Part shown: positions 53,726 to 62,855 of the stretch, in pieces
Layout of the letters: each line of letters opens with the position of its first letter
Position numbering within the stretch: position 1 is the first letter of the stretch
Assembly (NCBI GenBank): GCA_001701135.1
Contig: DAAN01000015.1
Location: forward strand, 31,357 to 95,356
DNA length: 64,000 nucleotides
Direction of reading: 5' to 3'
DNA from: Bacteroidales bacterium H3
Lineage (GTDB): Bacteria > Bacteroidota > Bacteroidia > Bacteroidales > Muribaculaceae
The notes under the pieces: generated by a model
The model's input: the letters and a program-made list of their open reading frames with translations, nothing else
Database searches by the model: none
What the model was told of the DNA's origin: nothing
Program-made: the position numbers and the translations under genes

Positions 53726-54328
53726 ATGAACAGCACCGACTCACGCGGCAAAGGCGCTCCCGCCGGCCGCAAACCGCACAACATCTACCAGCGCGCCGGC
53801 TCGGACGGCGCATGGCTCGGCGCGTGGCTGTCGGCGATGTTCTTCCTGTTGGTCCTCTGGGTGGGCAATCCGTCGTTGCAGCTGCTGCCGTCGGCCATCA
53901 TGGCCATGATGCTGGCAGTGCCCTGCATGGTGTTTGTGTGGCTTCGGCGCACCTACACCGACTGCTACGGCATGGCCACATTCTCGGCGCTGTGGATGCA
54001 GGGCATCCTCACCTTCGGCGCCGGGTCGCTGATAGCCACCACGGCGGCATACATCTATGTGCGCTGGATTCAGCCCGATTTCAACCTCGAGCTGGTGCGC
54101 ATGCTCGCCTCCGGGCTTGCCGACCACCCCTCGGCCGAGGTGCAGCAGATGGGCATCGACTGCCGCACCATCCTCGACCGCAAGTTGCTGCCCGCCCCCG
54201 CGGTGTTCGCCCTCTTCGGGCTGTGGACCGGAATGTTCACCGGCTCGATACTGTCGATGCTGCTGGCCGTGGCCGCCAGGCTGGCGCGGGTGCCCCTCTC
54301 CGACAAGCCCGACGACCCCGCACGCTGA
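53726..54328 (+). CDS. DUF4199 membrane protein
   Basis: 200 residues from the ATG at 53726 (MNSTDSRGKG). Four membrane segments (about 32-50, 55-75, 92-112, 160-185) and a soluble loop (about 118-155) match DUF4199, a Bacteroidetes family commonly found before a family 2 glycosyltransferase, as here. A role with that enzyme in a lipid-linked glycan step is inferred only from this recurrent pairing. Confidence 0.85.
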   Translation: MNSTDSRGKGAPAGRKPHNIYQRAGSDGAWLGAWLSAMFFLLVLWVGNPSLQLLPSAIMAMMLAVPCMVFVWLRRTYTDCYGMATFSALWMQGILTFGAGSLIATTAAYIYVRWIQPDFNLELVRMLASGLADHPSAEVQQMGIDCRTILDRKLLPAPAVFALFGLWTGMFTGSILSMLLAVAARLARVPLSDKPDDPAR

Positions 54329-54366
54329 CTTTTCTTTCGCCACAACACTAAAACAACCGCCAAGTA

Positions 54367-54379
54367 AGAGCTTGTTTAA
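54367..54379 (+). repeat. Copy 3 of AGAGCTTGTTTAA intergenic element (core only)
   Basis: Lies 21 bp upstream of the glycosyltransferase start. Unlike most copies it has the plus orientation relative to a plus-strand gene. Confidence 0.7.
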
Positions 54380-54400
54380 CAACAGTCTGAGCATTTACTT

Positions 54401-55378
54401 ATGAGCAATCAAGATAATTATCCTGTCGACATATCAGTGGTGGTGCCCCTCTACAACGAGGAAGAATCGCTGCCCGAACTGCAGGCCTGGATTCACCGCG
54501 TGATGACCCGGAACCACTTCTCCTACGAGGTGATTTACGTCAACGACGGCTCCACCGATTCCTCGCAGCAGGTGATCGACCGCCTTGCCGAGGAGTATCC
54601 CGCCGAAGTGCACAGTGTGTGCTTCCGCCGCAACTACGGCAAGTCGCCGGCGCTAAACACCGGCTTCCGTCGCGCCCGCGGGCGCGTGGTCATCACCATG
54701 GACGCCGATCTCCAGGACTCGCCCGACGAGATTCCCGAGCTTTACCGCATGATCACCGACGACCATTACGACCTGGTGAGCGGATGGAAGCAGAAACGCT
54801 ACGACCCCCTGTCGAAAACCATCCCCACCAAGCTCTTCAACGCCACGGCGCGCAGCGTCAGCGGCATCCACAACCTCCACGACTTCAACTGCGGCCTAAA
54901 GGCCTACCGCAACGAGGTGGTGAAGCATATCGAGGTCTACGGCGACATGCACCGCTATATCCCCTATCTGGCCAAAAACGCCGGTTTCACCCGCATCGGC
55001 GAGAAAGTGGTGCACCACCAGGCCCGCAAATACGGCAAGACCAAATTCGGCCTCGACCGCTTTGTCAACGGCTATCTCGACCTCGCCACACTCTGGTTCA
55101 CCAACAAGTTCGGCGTAAAGCCCATGCACTTCTTCGGCCTGCTCGGCTCGCTGATGTTCTTCATCGGCCTGGTGGCATGCATCGTGGTGGGCGCCCACAA
55201 ACTCTGGGCCATGCACTCGGGCCACGACTACATTCTGGTCACCGACTCGCCCTACTTCTATCTGGCGCTCACCTCCATGATCCTCGGCACTCAGCTATTC
55301 CTGGCCGGTTTCGTGGGCGAACTGGTAGTGCGCAACTCGCCCCGCCGCAACGATTACGAAATCGAGAAGGAATATTGA
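54401..55378 (+). CDS. Family 2 glycosyltransferase (DPM1/GtrB-like)
   Basis: 325 residues. GT2 catalytic domain (about 1-230) with VVPLYNEEESLPEL, NDGSTDSS, the DXD motif TMDADLQDSPDEIPEL, and FNCGLKAYRNEV, followed by two C-terminal membrane helices (about 243-266 and 285-308). Relatives transfer a sugar from a nucleotide donor to polyprenyl phosphate at the inner membrane. The acceptor and sugar are not evident. Follows DUF4199; the DUF6452 gene starts 1 bp after its stop. Confidence 0.93.
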   Translation: MSNQDNYPVDISVVVPLYNEEESLPELQAWIHRVMTRNHFSYEVIYVNDGSTDSSQQVIDRLAEEYPAEVHSVCFRRNYGKSPALNTGFRRARGRVVITMDADLQDSPDEIPELYRMITDDHYDLVSGWKQKRYDPLSKTIPTKLFNATARSVSGIHNLHDFNCGLKAYRNEVVKHIEVYGDMHRYIPYLAKNAGFTRIGEKVVHHQARKYGKTKFGLDRFVNGYLDLATLWFTNKFGVKPMHFFGLLGSLMFFIGLVACIVVGAHKLWAMHSGHDYILVTDSPYFYLALTSMILGTQLFLAGFVGELVVRNSPRRNDYEIEKEY

Positions 55379-55379
55379 C

Positions 55380-55943
55380 GTGACCACGACTCACAAACAT
55401 AGATTTCCGCATCTCCTCCCCGCCCTTGCCGCCGCGGCACTGCTGCTGCCGCTGCTCGGAGCGTGCAACACCTCGGGGTGCACCGACAACCACAGCGCCC
55501 TGCCCCTGATGGCGTTCTACAACAGCAACAACGGCGAGCGCATCATGCTCGACTCCATCGACCTCGGCGGCGTCGGCGCCCCGGCTGACTCGCTGCTGGT
55601 CATCTCGGGCCAGCGGTGCGACCGCGTCTACCTCCCCTTCCGGCAGGATGCCGCCGTCACCCGCTTCTTCATCCACTACGACTACAAGGAGCAAGGGCTC
55701 GACGACCCCGCTTTCAACGACACCCTCACCTTCACCTACACCGCCGAACCATATTTCGCCTCCAGCGAATGCGGCGCCATGTATCAGTACCGCATCGTCA
55801 GCGCCTGCACCACCCACAACCTCATCAAGTCGATCGCAATCACCGACTCGCTGATCACCAACGTGGAGCGTGAACGCATACAGATCTTCTTCCGCGTCGC
55901 CACGCCCGACGAGGAGACTCCCGGGGAGGGGAACGGGCAATGA
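55380..55943 (+). CDS. DUF6452 family lipoprotein
   Basis: 187 residues from a GTG at 55380 (no ATG nearby). Lipoprotein signal ALLLPLLGACNTSGC, then a cysteine-containing beta-rich domain (LMAFYNSNNGERIMLDSIDLGGVG, FFIHYDYKEQGLDD, TFTYTAEPYFASSECGAMYQYRI) matching DUF6452. Function unknown. It overlaps the DUF6048 gene by 4 bp, and the pair is a recurring Bacteroidales unit. Confidence 0.8.
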   Translation: MTTTHKHRFPHLLPALAAAALLLPLLGACNTSGCTDNHSALPLMAFYNSNNGERIMLDSIDLGGVGAPADSLLVISGQRCDRVYLPFRQDAAVTRFFIHYDYKEQGLDDPAFNDTLTFTYTAEPYFASSECGAMYQYRIVSACTTHNLIKSIAITDSLITNVERERIQIFFRVATPDEETPGEGNGQ

Positions 55944-56998
55944 TGCGCCGGCTCCGGGCAGTGGCGCTCGTTGTGGCCCTTGCGGCATGCGTCTGTGCGC
56001 ATGTCAGCGGCCAGCGCCGCGTCACACCCGTCACACAAGGCTCAAAAAACATCATCGGCAAGAACGAAAACAAACAGCCGGGCGACTCTATCGACTACTC
56101 CAACGTGGTGAGCATGACCGACGAGGCCGGCAACACCATCCTTGTCGACACCATCAGCGGCATCGAGGTGCCCGACACGGCGCAGACCACCACAGGGCGC
56201 GTGCCCAAGATGATCAACCCGCTGCTGTTCAGCGCCTCCGTAGGCGTCGACATCTGGGATCCCCTCATGCGCGCATTCGGCCAGAAATATGGCCTCATAG
56301 GCATCTCGGCCGAACTCAACCTCCACAACCGCTACATCCCCGTGGTGGAATTCGGCCTCGGCAACGCCTCCTCCACCCCCTCCGACCAGAATTTCACCTA
56401 CCACGTGGGCGTCACACCCTGGTTCCGCATCGGCGCCAACTATAATTTCCTCTACAACAGCAATCCCGACTATCAGTTCGTGGCCGGTCTGCGGCTGGGA
56501 TGGTCACACTTCAACTACCAGTTGCGCGACGTCACCATCAACGACCCATACTGGGGCGAGAGCCAGACGGTCAACTTTCCCCGGCAGACCTCCAACGTCA
56601 CCTATCTGCATGTGGTCTTCGGACTGAAAGTGAAAATCCTCGGGCCGGTGTCGATGGGGTGGCAGGTGCGCCTGCGCACCATCCTCCACGAAACCGCACA
56701 ACCCGCCGGCGAGCCATGGTATATCCCCGGCTACGGCGTCCGCAACGGCATCTTCGCCGGCTCATTCTCGATATTCTACACCCTCCCCCTCTCGCGCAAA
56801 GCACCCGAACTCCCCCCGGGGCTCACCGACGACGACCTCGCCCCCGGCGTCCCACCCGACACCCCCGTAGAAGAGCCTACCGACAGCTCCACGCCTGAAG
56901 GCATTGCCCCCGAAGGCGCTCCCGTCGAGCAGCCGCTCGAACCCGACACCCCCTCTCCATCCCCCGACGAAAACCCAAATAATCAGCCCGAAATATGA
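55940..56998 (+). CDS. DUF6048 family outer membrane protein
   Basis: 352 residues: signal peptide (about 1-24), a probable beta-barrel domain (about 75-280; NPLLFSASVGVDIWDPLMRAFG, VGVTPWFRIGANYNFLYNSN, VAGLRLGWSHFNYQL), and a Pro/Glu/Asp-rich C-terminal tail (about 285-352) that is probably unstructured. Overlaps DUF6452 upstream and rpiB downstream by 4 bp each, so the three are tightly coupled. Function unknown. Confidence 0.8.
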   Translation: MMRRLRAVALVVALAACVCAHVSGQRRVTPVTQGSKNIIGKNENKQPGDSIDYSNVVSMTDEAGNTILVDTISGIEVPDTAQTTTGRVPKMINPLLFSASVGVDIWDPLMRAFGQKYGLIGISAELNLHNRYIPVVEFGLGNASSTPSDQNFTYHVGVTPWFRIGANYNFLYNSNPDYQFVAGLRLGWSHFNYQLRDVTINDPYWGESQTVNFPRQTSNVTYLHVVFGLKVKILGPVSMGWQVRLRTILHETAQPAGEPWYIPGYGVRNGIFAGSFSIFYTLPLSRKAPELPPGLTDDDLAPGVPPDTPVEEPTDSSTPEGIAPEGAPVEQPLEPDTPSPSPDENPNNQPEI

Positions 56999-57474
56999 AA
57001 ATTGCTCTCTGCAGCGACCACGCTGGCTACGAACTCAAGTCGATCATCGAGGGATACCTCGAATCGCAAGATATTGAATATGAAGATTTCGGCACCTTCT
57101 CGGCCGATTCGTGCGACTATCCCGACTTCGCCCACCCCGCGGCCGAAGCCATCGAGGATGGGCGCTGCTACCCCGGAATCGCCATCTGCGGCACCGGCAA
57201 CGGCATCGGCATGACCCTCAACAAACATCAGGGCATCCGCGCCGCCCTCTGCTGGAACGCCGACCTGGCACGCCTGGCACGCCAGCACAACGACGCCAAC
57301 TGCCTGGTGCTCCCCGGCCGCTTCATCGACCCCGCCACCGCCATCAACCTCGTCGACATCTTCCTCAACACCAAATTCGAGGGAGGCCGCCACGAGCGCC
57401 GCGTCGCCAAAATCCCCCTCCCCGACCCCGCGCAGCTGATGAAAGAGCAGGCCGAGGCCTGCCCCTCTAAATAA
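56995..57474 (+). CDS. rpiB: Ribose-5-phosphate isomerase B
   Basis: 159 residues. Interconverts ribose 5-phosphate and ribulose 5-phosphate. MKIALCSDHAGYELK, the CGTGNGIGM anion-binding loop with its catalytic cysteine (about 65), and CWNADLARLARQHNDANCLVLPGRFI are typical. Last gene of the glycosyltransferase-DUF6452-DUF6048-rpiB run; start overlaps the previous stop. Confidence 0.96.
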   Translation: MKIALCSDHAGYELKSIIEGYLESQDIEYEDFGTFSADSCDYPDFAHPAAEAIEDGRCYPGIAICGTGNGIGMTLNKHQGIRAALCWNADLARLARQHNDANCLVLPGRFIDPATAINLVDIFLNTKFEGGRHERRVAKIPLPDPAQLMKEQAEACPSK

Positions 57475-57527
57475 CAGGTCGCCCTTCCACTGCCTCCACA
57501 GCGTTAACGATATCAATCAACCAAATG

Positions 57528-58178
57528 TTATTTGCGGATTTTGCCGGTGGGACGCGGGGGGCGCGGAGGGCGCGCGGAGAGCACCGGCAGGTGCCAGTTC
57601 CAGCGCAGGGCGCATGTGCGCAGCACTATGATGGCCAGGGCGCACAGCAGCTGGCACACGGTGCCTGATGTCCCCGCTTCGAAGCATCCCCAGTAGACCA
57701 GGCCGCCGGCAATGCATGCCGTGGCGTAGATGTCCTTGCGGAAAAAGAGGGGTTCGTCATTTATGAGGATGTCGCGGATCACGCCGCCGAATGCGCCTGT
57801 GATCATTCCCATCACTATCCCCACCCACATGGCGTAGCCCACCGCCAGAGTTTTCTCGATTCCGATGACCACAAACAGGGCCAGGCCGAGGGTGTCGAAC
57901 ACAAACAGCATGCGGTTGCTGCTCACAAGGATGCGGCGGAAAAGGATCACAACGGCCAGCGAAAAGGCCGTGACCCCGAGATAGAGAGGCGTCTGCATCC
58001 AGAACACCGGAATGTCGAGCAGCAGATCGCGGAGGGTGCCGCCACCGATGGCCGTGACCAGACCCACGGTGTAAGCGCCGAACCAGTCGAAGCGCCGGTA
58101 GGCCGCCAGACGTATGCCCGAAATGGCAAACGCTATGGTGCCTATCACCTCAATTGCCGTCAGAAACGTGCTTTCCAC
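57528..58178 (-). CDS. TRIC/UPF0126-type trimeric cation channel protein
   Basis: 216 residues from a GTG at 58178 (MESTFLTAIEVIGTIAFAISG). Two repeats of three helices plus one, each with the GGG/GGV-x-RD motif (IGGGTLRDLLLD, FGGVIRDILIND). Prokaryotic TRIC homologues conduct potassium or other monovalent cations. The C-terminal tail is basic and proline-rich. A long copy of the interspersed element lies directly upstream. Confidence 0.92.
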   Translation of the reverse strand: MESTFLTAIEVIGTIAFAISGIRLAAYRRFDWFGAYTVGLVTAIGGGTLRDLLLDIPVFWMQTPLYLGVTAFSLAVVILFRRILVSSNRMLFVFDTLGLALFVVIGIEKTLAVGYAMWVGIVMGMITGAFGGVIRDILINDEPLFFRKDIYATACIAGGLVYWGCFEAGTSGTVCQLLCALAIIVLRTCALRWNWHLPVLSARPPRPPRPTGKIRK

Positions 58179-58182
58179 TTAA

Positions 58183-58220
58183 AAGAGCTTGTTTAATAAT
58201 AATTGCTACCGACGGGGCGG
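58183..58220 (+). repeat. Copy 4 of the interspersed element (long form)
   Basis: AAGAGCTTGTTTAATAATAA followed by a stretch ending GACGGGGCGG. It fills the space between the nth stop and the TRIC start, abutting the nth stop codon. Confidence 0.8.
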
Positions 58221-58901
58221 TCACTGTTCGGGCAGATTTCTGCTCGCGGGTTTTGCGAGGTCGCGGATGCCGCGCGAATAGTAGCGGCACCACTCGCGGA
58301 TGCCGCAGTTGAGGCAGTCGGGGCGGCGCGCCTTGCACACATACCGCCCGTGGAGTATCAGCCAATGATGCGCGCGGGGGATGTCGGCTTCGGGGATGTG
58401 GCGCATGAGAGCCTTCTCGGTCTGCAACGGGTTACGCGAGTTGGTGGTCAGCCCTATCCGCTCCGACACGCGGAACACATGGGTGTCGACGGCCATGGCG
58501 GCGCGGTTCCACACCACTGCCAGCATCACATTGGCCGTCTTGCGTCCCACGCCGGGGATGGTGAGCAGATCGTCGAGATTGTCGGGCACCTCGCCGCCGA
58601 AGCGTTCACACAGGCATCGGGCGGCGCCCAGCAGCAGCCGGGTCTTGTTGTTGGGATATGATACCGATTTAATATACTCATAGACCGTGGCCTCGTCGCT
58701 CCGGGCCAGCGAGGCGGCATCGGGAAAAGCCTCGAACAGCGCCGGCGCCACCATGTTGACGCGCCGGTCGGTGCACTGCGCCGAGAGTATCACCGCCAAC
58801 AGCAGATGAAACGGAGTGTCGTAGTGTAGCTCAGTGCGCGGCTCGGGCATAGCGCCGGCAAACCACTCCATCACCCGGCGATAGCGTTCCTTTACAAGCA
58901 T
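58221..58901 (-). CDS. nth: Endonuclease III
   Basis: 226 residues from the ATG at 58901 (MLVKERYRRVMEWFAGAMPEP). DNA glycosylase/AP lyase for oxidised pyrimidines. ILSAQCTDRRVNMV, the helix-hairpin-helix with catalytic lysine LLTIPGVGRKTANVMLAV, and the catalytic aspartate in AVDTHVFRVSERIGL are present. The 4Fe-4S loop is complete (C-x6-C-x2-C-x5-C near the C-terminus, KARRPDCLNCGIREWC). Downstream of pheS on the same strand. Confidence 0.97.
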   Translation of the reverse strand: MLVKERYRRVMEWFAGAMPEPRTELHYDTPFHLLLAVILSAQCTDRRVNMVAPALFEAFPDAASLARSDEATVYEYIKSVSYPNNKTRLLLGAARCLCERFGGEVPDNLDDLLTIPGVGRKTANVMLAVVWNRAAMAVDTHVFRVSERIGLTTNSRNPLQTEKALMRHIPEADIPRAHHWLILHGRYVCKARRPDCLNCGIREWCRYYSRGIRDLAKPASRNLPEQ

Positions 58902-58944
58902 CGGTCTATGGCGTTGATGACAGTTAACAAAACAACGCCGAGGG

Positions 58945-59964
58945 TCAGCGGGCGTGGGCAAACTCCTCGAGGAAGCGCACATCGTTCTCCGAGAAGAGGC
59001 GCAGGTCGCTGACGCGGTATTTCAGATTGGCGATGCGCTCCACACCCATGCCGAGGGCGAAACCGTTGTATACCTTCGAGTCAATGCCGCAGGCGTCGAG
59101 CACATTGGGGTCGACCATGCCGCAGCCGAGGATTTCCACCCAGCCGGTGTGCTTGCAGAACGCACACCCCTTGCCGCCGCAGATTTTGCACGAGATGTCC
59201 ATCTCGGCCGAGGGTTCGGTGAAGGGGAAATAGCTGGGGCGCAGGCGGATTTCGGTGTCGGCGCCAAACATCTCGCGGGCGAAATAGAGCAGCGTCTGCT
59301 TCAGGTCGGCAAACGACACGCCCTTGTCGACATAAAGGCCCTCCACCTGGTGGAAGAAGCAGTGGGCGCGCGCCGAGATTGCCTCGTTGCGGTATACGCG
59401 GCCGGGGCACACTATGCGGATGGGGGGCTGAGTGTGCTCCATGGTGCGCGACTGCACCGACGAGGTGTGGGTGCGCAGCAGCACGTCGGGGTTGCGCTGG
59501 ATGAAGAATGTGTCCTGCATGTCGCGCGCGGGGTGGTCGGCGGCGAAGTTGAGTGACGAGAACACGTGCCAGTCATCCTCGATTTCGGGACCTTCGGCCA
59601 CGGTGAAGCCCAGACGGCGGAAAATCTCGACGATTTCGTCGCGCACAAGCGTCAGCGGGTGGCGCGTGCCCAGAGCCGCGGGCGATGCGGGACGGCTCAG
59701 GTCAAGACCTTCGTCGAGCGTGTCGACGCTCTCGGTGGCGCTTTTCAGAGCCGCAATTTTCTCCGTGGCAAGGGTTTTGAGCTGATTGATTTCAATGCCC
59801 ACCTGCTTTTTCTGATCGGCGGGGACGTTGCGGAAATCGGCCATGAGGGCGTTCACCTCACCTTTTTTGGAGAGATATTTGATGCGCAGAGCCTCCACCT
59901 CCTGGGGTGAGGCCGCCTGCAGGGCTTCGATTTCGGCCTTGAGCTGCCGTATTTTCTCTAACAT
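58945..59964 (-). CDS. pheS: Phenylalanyl-tRNA synthetase alpha subunit
   Basis: 339 residues. N-terminal coiled coil (about 1-90, LEKIRQLKAEIEALQA), then the class II core: HPLTLVRDEIVEIFRRLGF, QDTFFI, TSSVQSRTME, RVYRNEAISARAHCFFHQVEGLYVD, FPFTEPSAEMDISC and GCGMVDPNVL, GFALGMGVERIANLKY. Acts with PheT, which is not in the window. Length typical. 27 bp after adk. Confidence 0.97.
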   Translation of the reverse strand: MLEKIRQLKAEIEALQAASPQEVEALRIKYLSKKGEVNALMADFRNVPADQKKQVGIEINQLKTLATEKIAALKSATESVDTLDEGLDLSRPASPAALGTRHPLTLVRDEIVEIFRRLGFTVAEGPEIEDDWHVFSSLNFAADHPARDMQDTFFIQRNPDVLLRTHTSSVQSRTMEHTQPPIRIVCPGRVYRNEAISARAHCFFHQVEGLYVDKGVSFADLKQTLLYFAREMFGADTEIRLRPSYFPFTEPSAEMDISCKICGGKGCAFCKHTGWVEILGCGMVDPNVLDACGIDSKVYNGFALGMGVERIANLKYRVSDLRLFSENDVRFLEEFAHAR

Positions 59965-59991
59965 TCTGATTGGTAAACGTTAAACGTTATC

Positions 59992-60564
59992 TTAACTTTC
60001 GGAGTCGATGGCGCGGGCGATGTCGTCGAAGATGCGCTCCACGCTGCCCGAACCGTTGATGGCGCGGTACTTGCCCGATTTCAGGTAGTAGTCGCGGAGC
60101 GGACGTGTCGACTCATGGTAAACCTTCAGACGGTTCTTGATGGTCTCGGGATTGTCGTCGGCGCGGCCTGTCTGTTTGCCGCGCTGAATCATGCGCTCCA
60201 TCAGTTCATCCTCGGGCACCTCGAGACCAACCACATGGTGCACGCTCTGGCCGTGGCGGGCCAGGAACGCGTCGAGAGCCTCGGCCTGCGGGATGGTGCG
60301 GGGAAAACCGTCGAAAATCACACCCGATTTGGCCTTGGGTTCGTTGAGGATAATATCCTCGAGGATGTCGATCATCAGCTCGTCGGGGATGAGCTGACCC
60401 TTGTCGATATATGTTTTGGCCACCTTGCCGATCTCGGTCTCGCGGGCGATATGGTCGCGGAGCACCTCGCCGGTCGATATATGGTGGAGTTTGTATTTCT
60501 TGATAAGGTTTTCGCTTTGGGTGCCTTTGCCGCTGCCGGGGGCACCGAAGATTACAACATTCAT
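59992..60564 (-). CDS. adk: Adenylate kinase
   Basis: 190 residues, the short form without the zinc-type LID insertion. Interconverts ATP + AMP and 2 ADP. P-loop FGAPGSGKGTQSENL, STGEVLRDHIA, GVIFDGFPRTIPQAEAL and the LID arginines RGKQTGRADDNPETIKNRL are present. A long copy of the interspersed element lies about 28 bp upstream. Confidence 0.97.
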   Translation of the reverse strand: MNVVIFGAPGSGKGTQSENLIKKYKLHHISTGEVLRDHIARETEIGKVAKTYIDKGQLIPDELMIDILEDIILNEPKAKSGVIFDGFPRTIPQAEALDAFLARHGQSVHHVVGLEVPEDELMERMIQRGKQTGRADDNPETIKNRLKVYHESTRPLRDYYLKSGKYRAINGSGSVERIFDDIARAIDSES

Positions 60565-60590
60565 TTCTACCTAAAATTTTACCTGAAAAC

Positions 60591-60630
60591 TAAGAGCTTG
60601 TTTAATAATAAATGTTACCGATAGGGCGGG
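60591..60630 (+). repeat. Copy 5 of the interspersed element (long form)
   Basis: TAAGAGCTTGTTTAATAATA then AATGTTACCGATAGGGCGGG, between the adk start and the hpt stop. Over 38 nt it differs from copy 6 at one position. Confidence 0.85.
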
Positions 60631-61179
60631 TCAGGCTTCTGCCTGATCCTTCAGCACATATATATCCTGAAGGTTACGGGCCAGACCGTCGAGGTCGAGT
60701 CCGTAGCCGATGATGAATTTCGGAGGGATGGCGAAGCCCACATAGTCGGGGGTGACGGCGCACTTGAGCGACTCGGGCTTATAGAGCAGGGTGGCGACTT
60801 TGAGTTCGGCCGGATGCTTTTCGCGCAATGTCTCGAGCAGATGGCTGATGGTGAAGCCGGTGTCGACAATATCCTCCACCACGATCACGGTGCGGCCCTC
60901 GATGTCGTCGTGTAGCCCCATCAGCTGCTTCATGCTGCCGGTGCTCGAGGTGCCCTCGTAGCTTTTCAGCCGCACGAATGCGATTTCGGCATCGGTCTCG
61001 GTGTTCATAAACAGTTCGGATGCGAAGGGGAAGGCGCCGTTGAGCACTACAAGAAACAAGGGGCGTTTGCCCTGATGCTCCTCGGAGATGGTTTTTGCAA
61101 GCTCGCGGATGCGCGCCGTGATAGTTTCATGGGATATATAGGGCACGAAAGTGAGCCCGTTGTAGATGACTTCTTTCAT
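60631..61179 (-). CDS. hpt: Hypoxanthine phosphoribosyltransferase
   Basis: 182 residues from the ATG at 61179 (MKEVIYNGLTFVPY); the frame is open upstream into the divergent nnr gene and is not used. Salvages hypoxanthine and guanine. FLVVLNGAFPFASELF, the flexible loop SYEGTSSTG and the PRPP motif VIVVEDIVDTGFTISHLL are visible, and PDYVGFAIPPKFIIGYGLD closes the active site. Confidence 0.96.
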   Translation of the reverse strand: MKEVIYNGLTFVPYISHETITARIRELAKTISEEHQGKRPLFLVVLNGAFPFASELFMNTETDAEIAFVRLKSYEGTSSTGSMKQLMGLHDDIEGRTVIVVEDIVDTGFTISHLLETLREKHPAELKVATLLYKPESLKCAVTPDYVGFAIPPKFIIGYGLDLDGLARNLQDIYVLKDQAEA

Positions 61180-61197
61180 CAGCTCGAAATAATTGTG

Positions 61198-61229
61198 CAA
61201 AATTAGCAAAAAATTCAGCACTTGACAAA
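61198..61229 (-). promoter_or_regulatory. hpt promoter
   Basis: Minus-strand TTTG (61226-61229), 20 bp, TAATTTTG (61198-61205), 18 bp before the hpt start. Confidence 0.75.
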
Positions 61230-61260
61230 ACAGATGCTGCATTTTTTCGCAGATAATTTG

Positions 61261-61268
61261 TAATTTTG
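61261..61268 (+). promoter_or_regulatory. -7 box of the NAD(P)HX repair gene
   Basis: TAATTTTG ends 7 bp before the ATG at 61276, so the transcript leader should be only a few bases long. Confidence 0.5.
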
Positions 61269-61275
61269 CAGCCAG

Positions 61276-62793
61276 ATGAAACTCTTTACCAACGAACAGA
61301 TAAGGGCCATCGAGCGCCAGACTGTCGAATCCGAGGGTATTTCCCCCGGAGAGGTCATCGAGCGCGTCGCCGAAGGCGTGGCCGACGAGATATGCCGCCG
61401 CTGGCACGCATCGAAGCCCACAATCGTTTTCGCCGGTTACGGCAACAACGGCGCCGACGCCCTGGCCACCGCCCGCCGCCTCTGCGAGCATGGCTTCAAC
61501 CCTGAAATCTACCTATTTAATATAGGCGGCGACAAGCTCTCGATGGAGTGCCTCGCCGCCCGCGACAGGCTGCTTGCCGAGGTGCCCGGCGTGAACTTCC
61601 ATGAGGTCACCTCGCGGTTCTATCCCCCCGACATCACCACGAAGCATCTGGTGGTCGACGGCCTTTTCGGTGCCGGCCTCTGCGACGAGCTGCAGGGAGG
61701 CTTCCTCTCGCTGGTGCAGCACATCAACGAGGAGCACCCCACCGTTGTGTCGATCGACCTCCCCTCGGGCATGTTCGGCGACTGGAACCCCCGCATCATC
61801 AACCGCAACTGCATCCACGCCACCCTCACGCTGGCCATCCAGTTCCCCCGTCTGGCATTCTTCATCCCCGGCAACGCCGAGTTGGTGGGGGAATGGAAGG
61901 TGCTCGAGGTGGGGCTTTCGCAGGAAGCCATGAACCGCGAACCGGCCGAATTCTGCATCGTGGAGAAGCGCGACATACAGCGTCGCCTGCGCCACCGCAA
62001 GGATTTCTGTTCTAAAAACGATTTCGGCACCGGCATGCTCTATGCCGGCAGCTACGGCATGGTCGGCGCCGCCGTCCTCGCCGCCAAAGGCGCCCTGCGC
62101 GGCGGCATCGGCAAACTCACCGTGTGCTCGCCCCGCACCGCATTCCCCATACTCCAGACTGCCGTGCCCGAAGCCCTCTACCGCGCAAACCGCGGCGAGC
62201 AGTTCATCACCGAGATGCACCCCGAGCGCGATTTCTCGGCCATCGCCGTCGGCCCGGGCATGGGCACCAACGAACTCACAGTCAAGGCGCTGGAGGATTT
62301 CGTAGCCTCCATCGGCAAACCGCTCATCCTCGACGCCGACGCTCTCAACTGCATCGCCATCCGCCCCGCCATCCTCAACTCCCTCCCCATGTTCTCCATC
62401 CTCACGCCCCACGCAGGGGAATTCGACCGCATCTTCGGCCCGCAGCCGTCGGCCGAAGCCCGTCTGCGCAAAGCCGTGGAGATGGCCAAGGCCTATGGTA
62501 TCTTCATCATCCTCAAAGGGCACTACACCGCCATCGTGCGTCCCGACCGCAAGATATATTTCAACTCCTCGGGCTGCACCGGCATGGCCACCGCCGGCAG
62601 CGGCGATGTGCTCACCGGCCTGTTGCTGGCGATGCTCGCCCAAGGCTATCCCCCTGAGATAGCGTCGATTATCGCCGTCTACATCCATGGTGTGGCAGGC
62701 GAATACGCCCAGGCCGCGCAGGGCGAATATGGCGTCACCGCCGGCGACATCGCAGCCAACATCGGCATCGCCATCCGCGACACCATGAAATAA
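61276..62793 (+). CDS. nnr: Bifunctional NAD(P)HX epimerase/dehydratase
   Basis: 505 residues. Repairs hydrated NADH and NADPH. The N-terminal YjeF_N epimerase domain (about 1-220) shows VFAGYGNNGADALATARRL and VVDGLFGAGL..SIDLPSGMFGDWN. The C-terminal ADP/ATP-dependent dehydratase domain (about 225-505) shows AGSYGMVGAAVLAAKGALRGGIGKLTV, VGPGMGT, LDADALN, LTPHAGEF, LKGHYTAI and ATAGSGDVLTGLLLA. Divergent from hpt. Confidence 0.95.
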   Translation: MKLFTNEQIRAIERQTVESEGISPGEVIERVAEGVADEICRRWHASKPTIVFAGYGNNGADALATARRLCEHGFNPEIYLFNIGGDKLSMECLAARDRLLAEVPGVNFHEVTSRFYPPDITTKHLVVDGLFGAGLCDELQGGFLSLVQHINEEHPTVVSIDLPSGMFGDWNPRIINRNCIHATLTLAIQFPRLAFFIPGNAELVGEWKVLEVGLSQEAMNREPAEFCIVEKRDIQRRLRHRKDFCSKNDFGTGMLYAGSYGMVGAAVLAAKGALRGGIGKLTVCSPRTAFPILQTAVPEALYRANRGEQFITEMHPERDFSAIAVGPGMGTNELTVKALEDFVASIGKPLILDADALNCIAIRPAILNSLPMFSILTPHAGEFDRIFGPQPSAEARLRKAVEMAKAYGIFIILKGHYTAIVRPDRKIYFNSSGCTGMATAGSGDVLTGLLLAMLAQGYPPEIASIIAVYIHGVAGEYAQAAQGEYGVTAGDIAANIGIAIRDTMK

Positions 62794-62855
62794 CCCCACA
62801 CCGGAAACAACCCCGCCCGGCCCCTTAATCTCCAACACTTCAAACAACAGCTCAG

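Noticed and set aside
52022..54328. 768-residue plus-strand frame
   Set aside because: Most of it is antisense to the MalY-type and DUF3737 genes; only the last 200 residues, from 53726, are a real protein (DUF4199).
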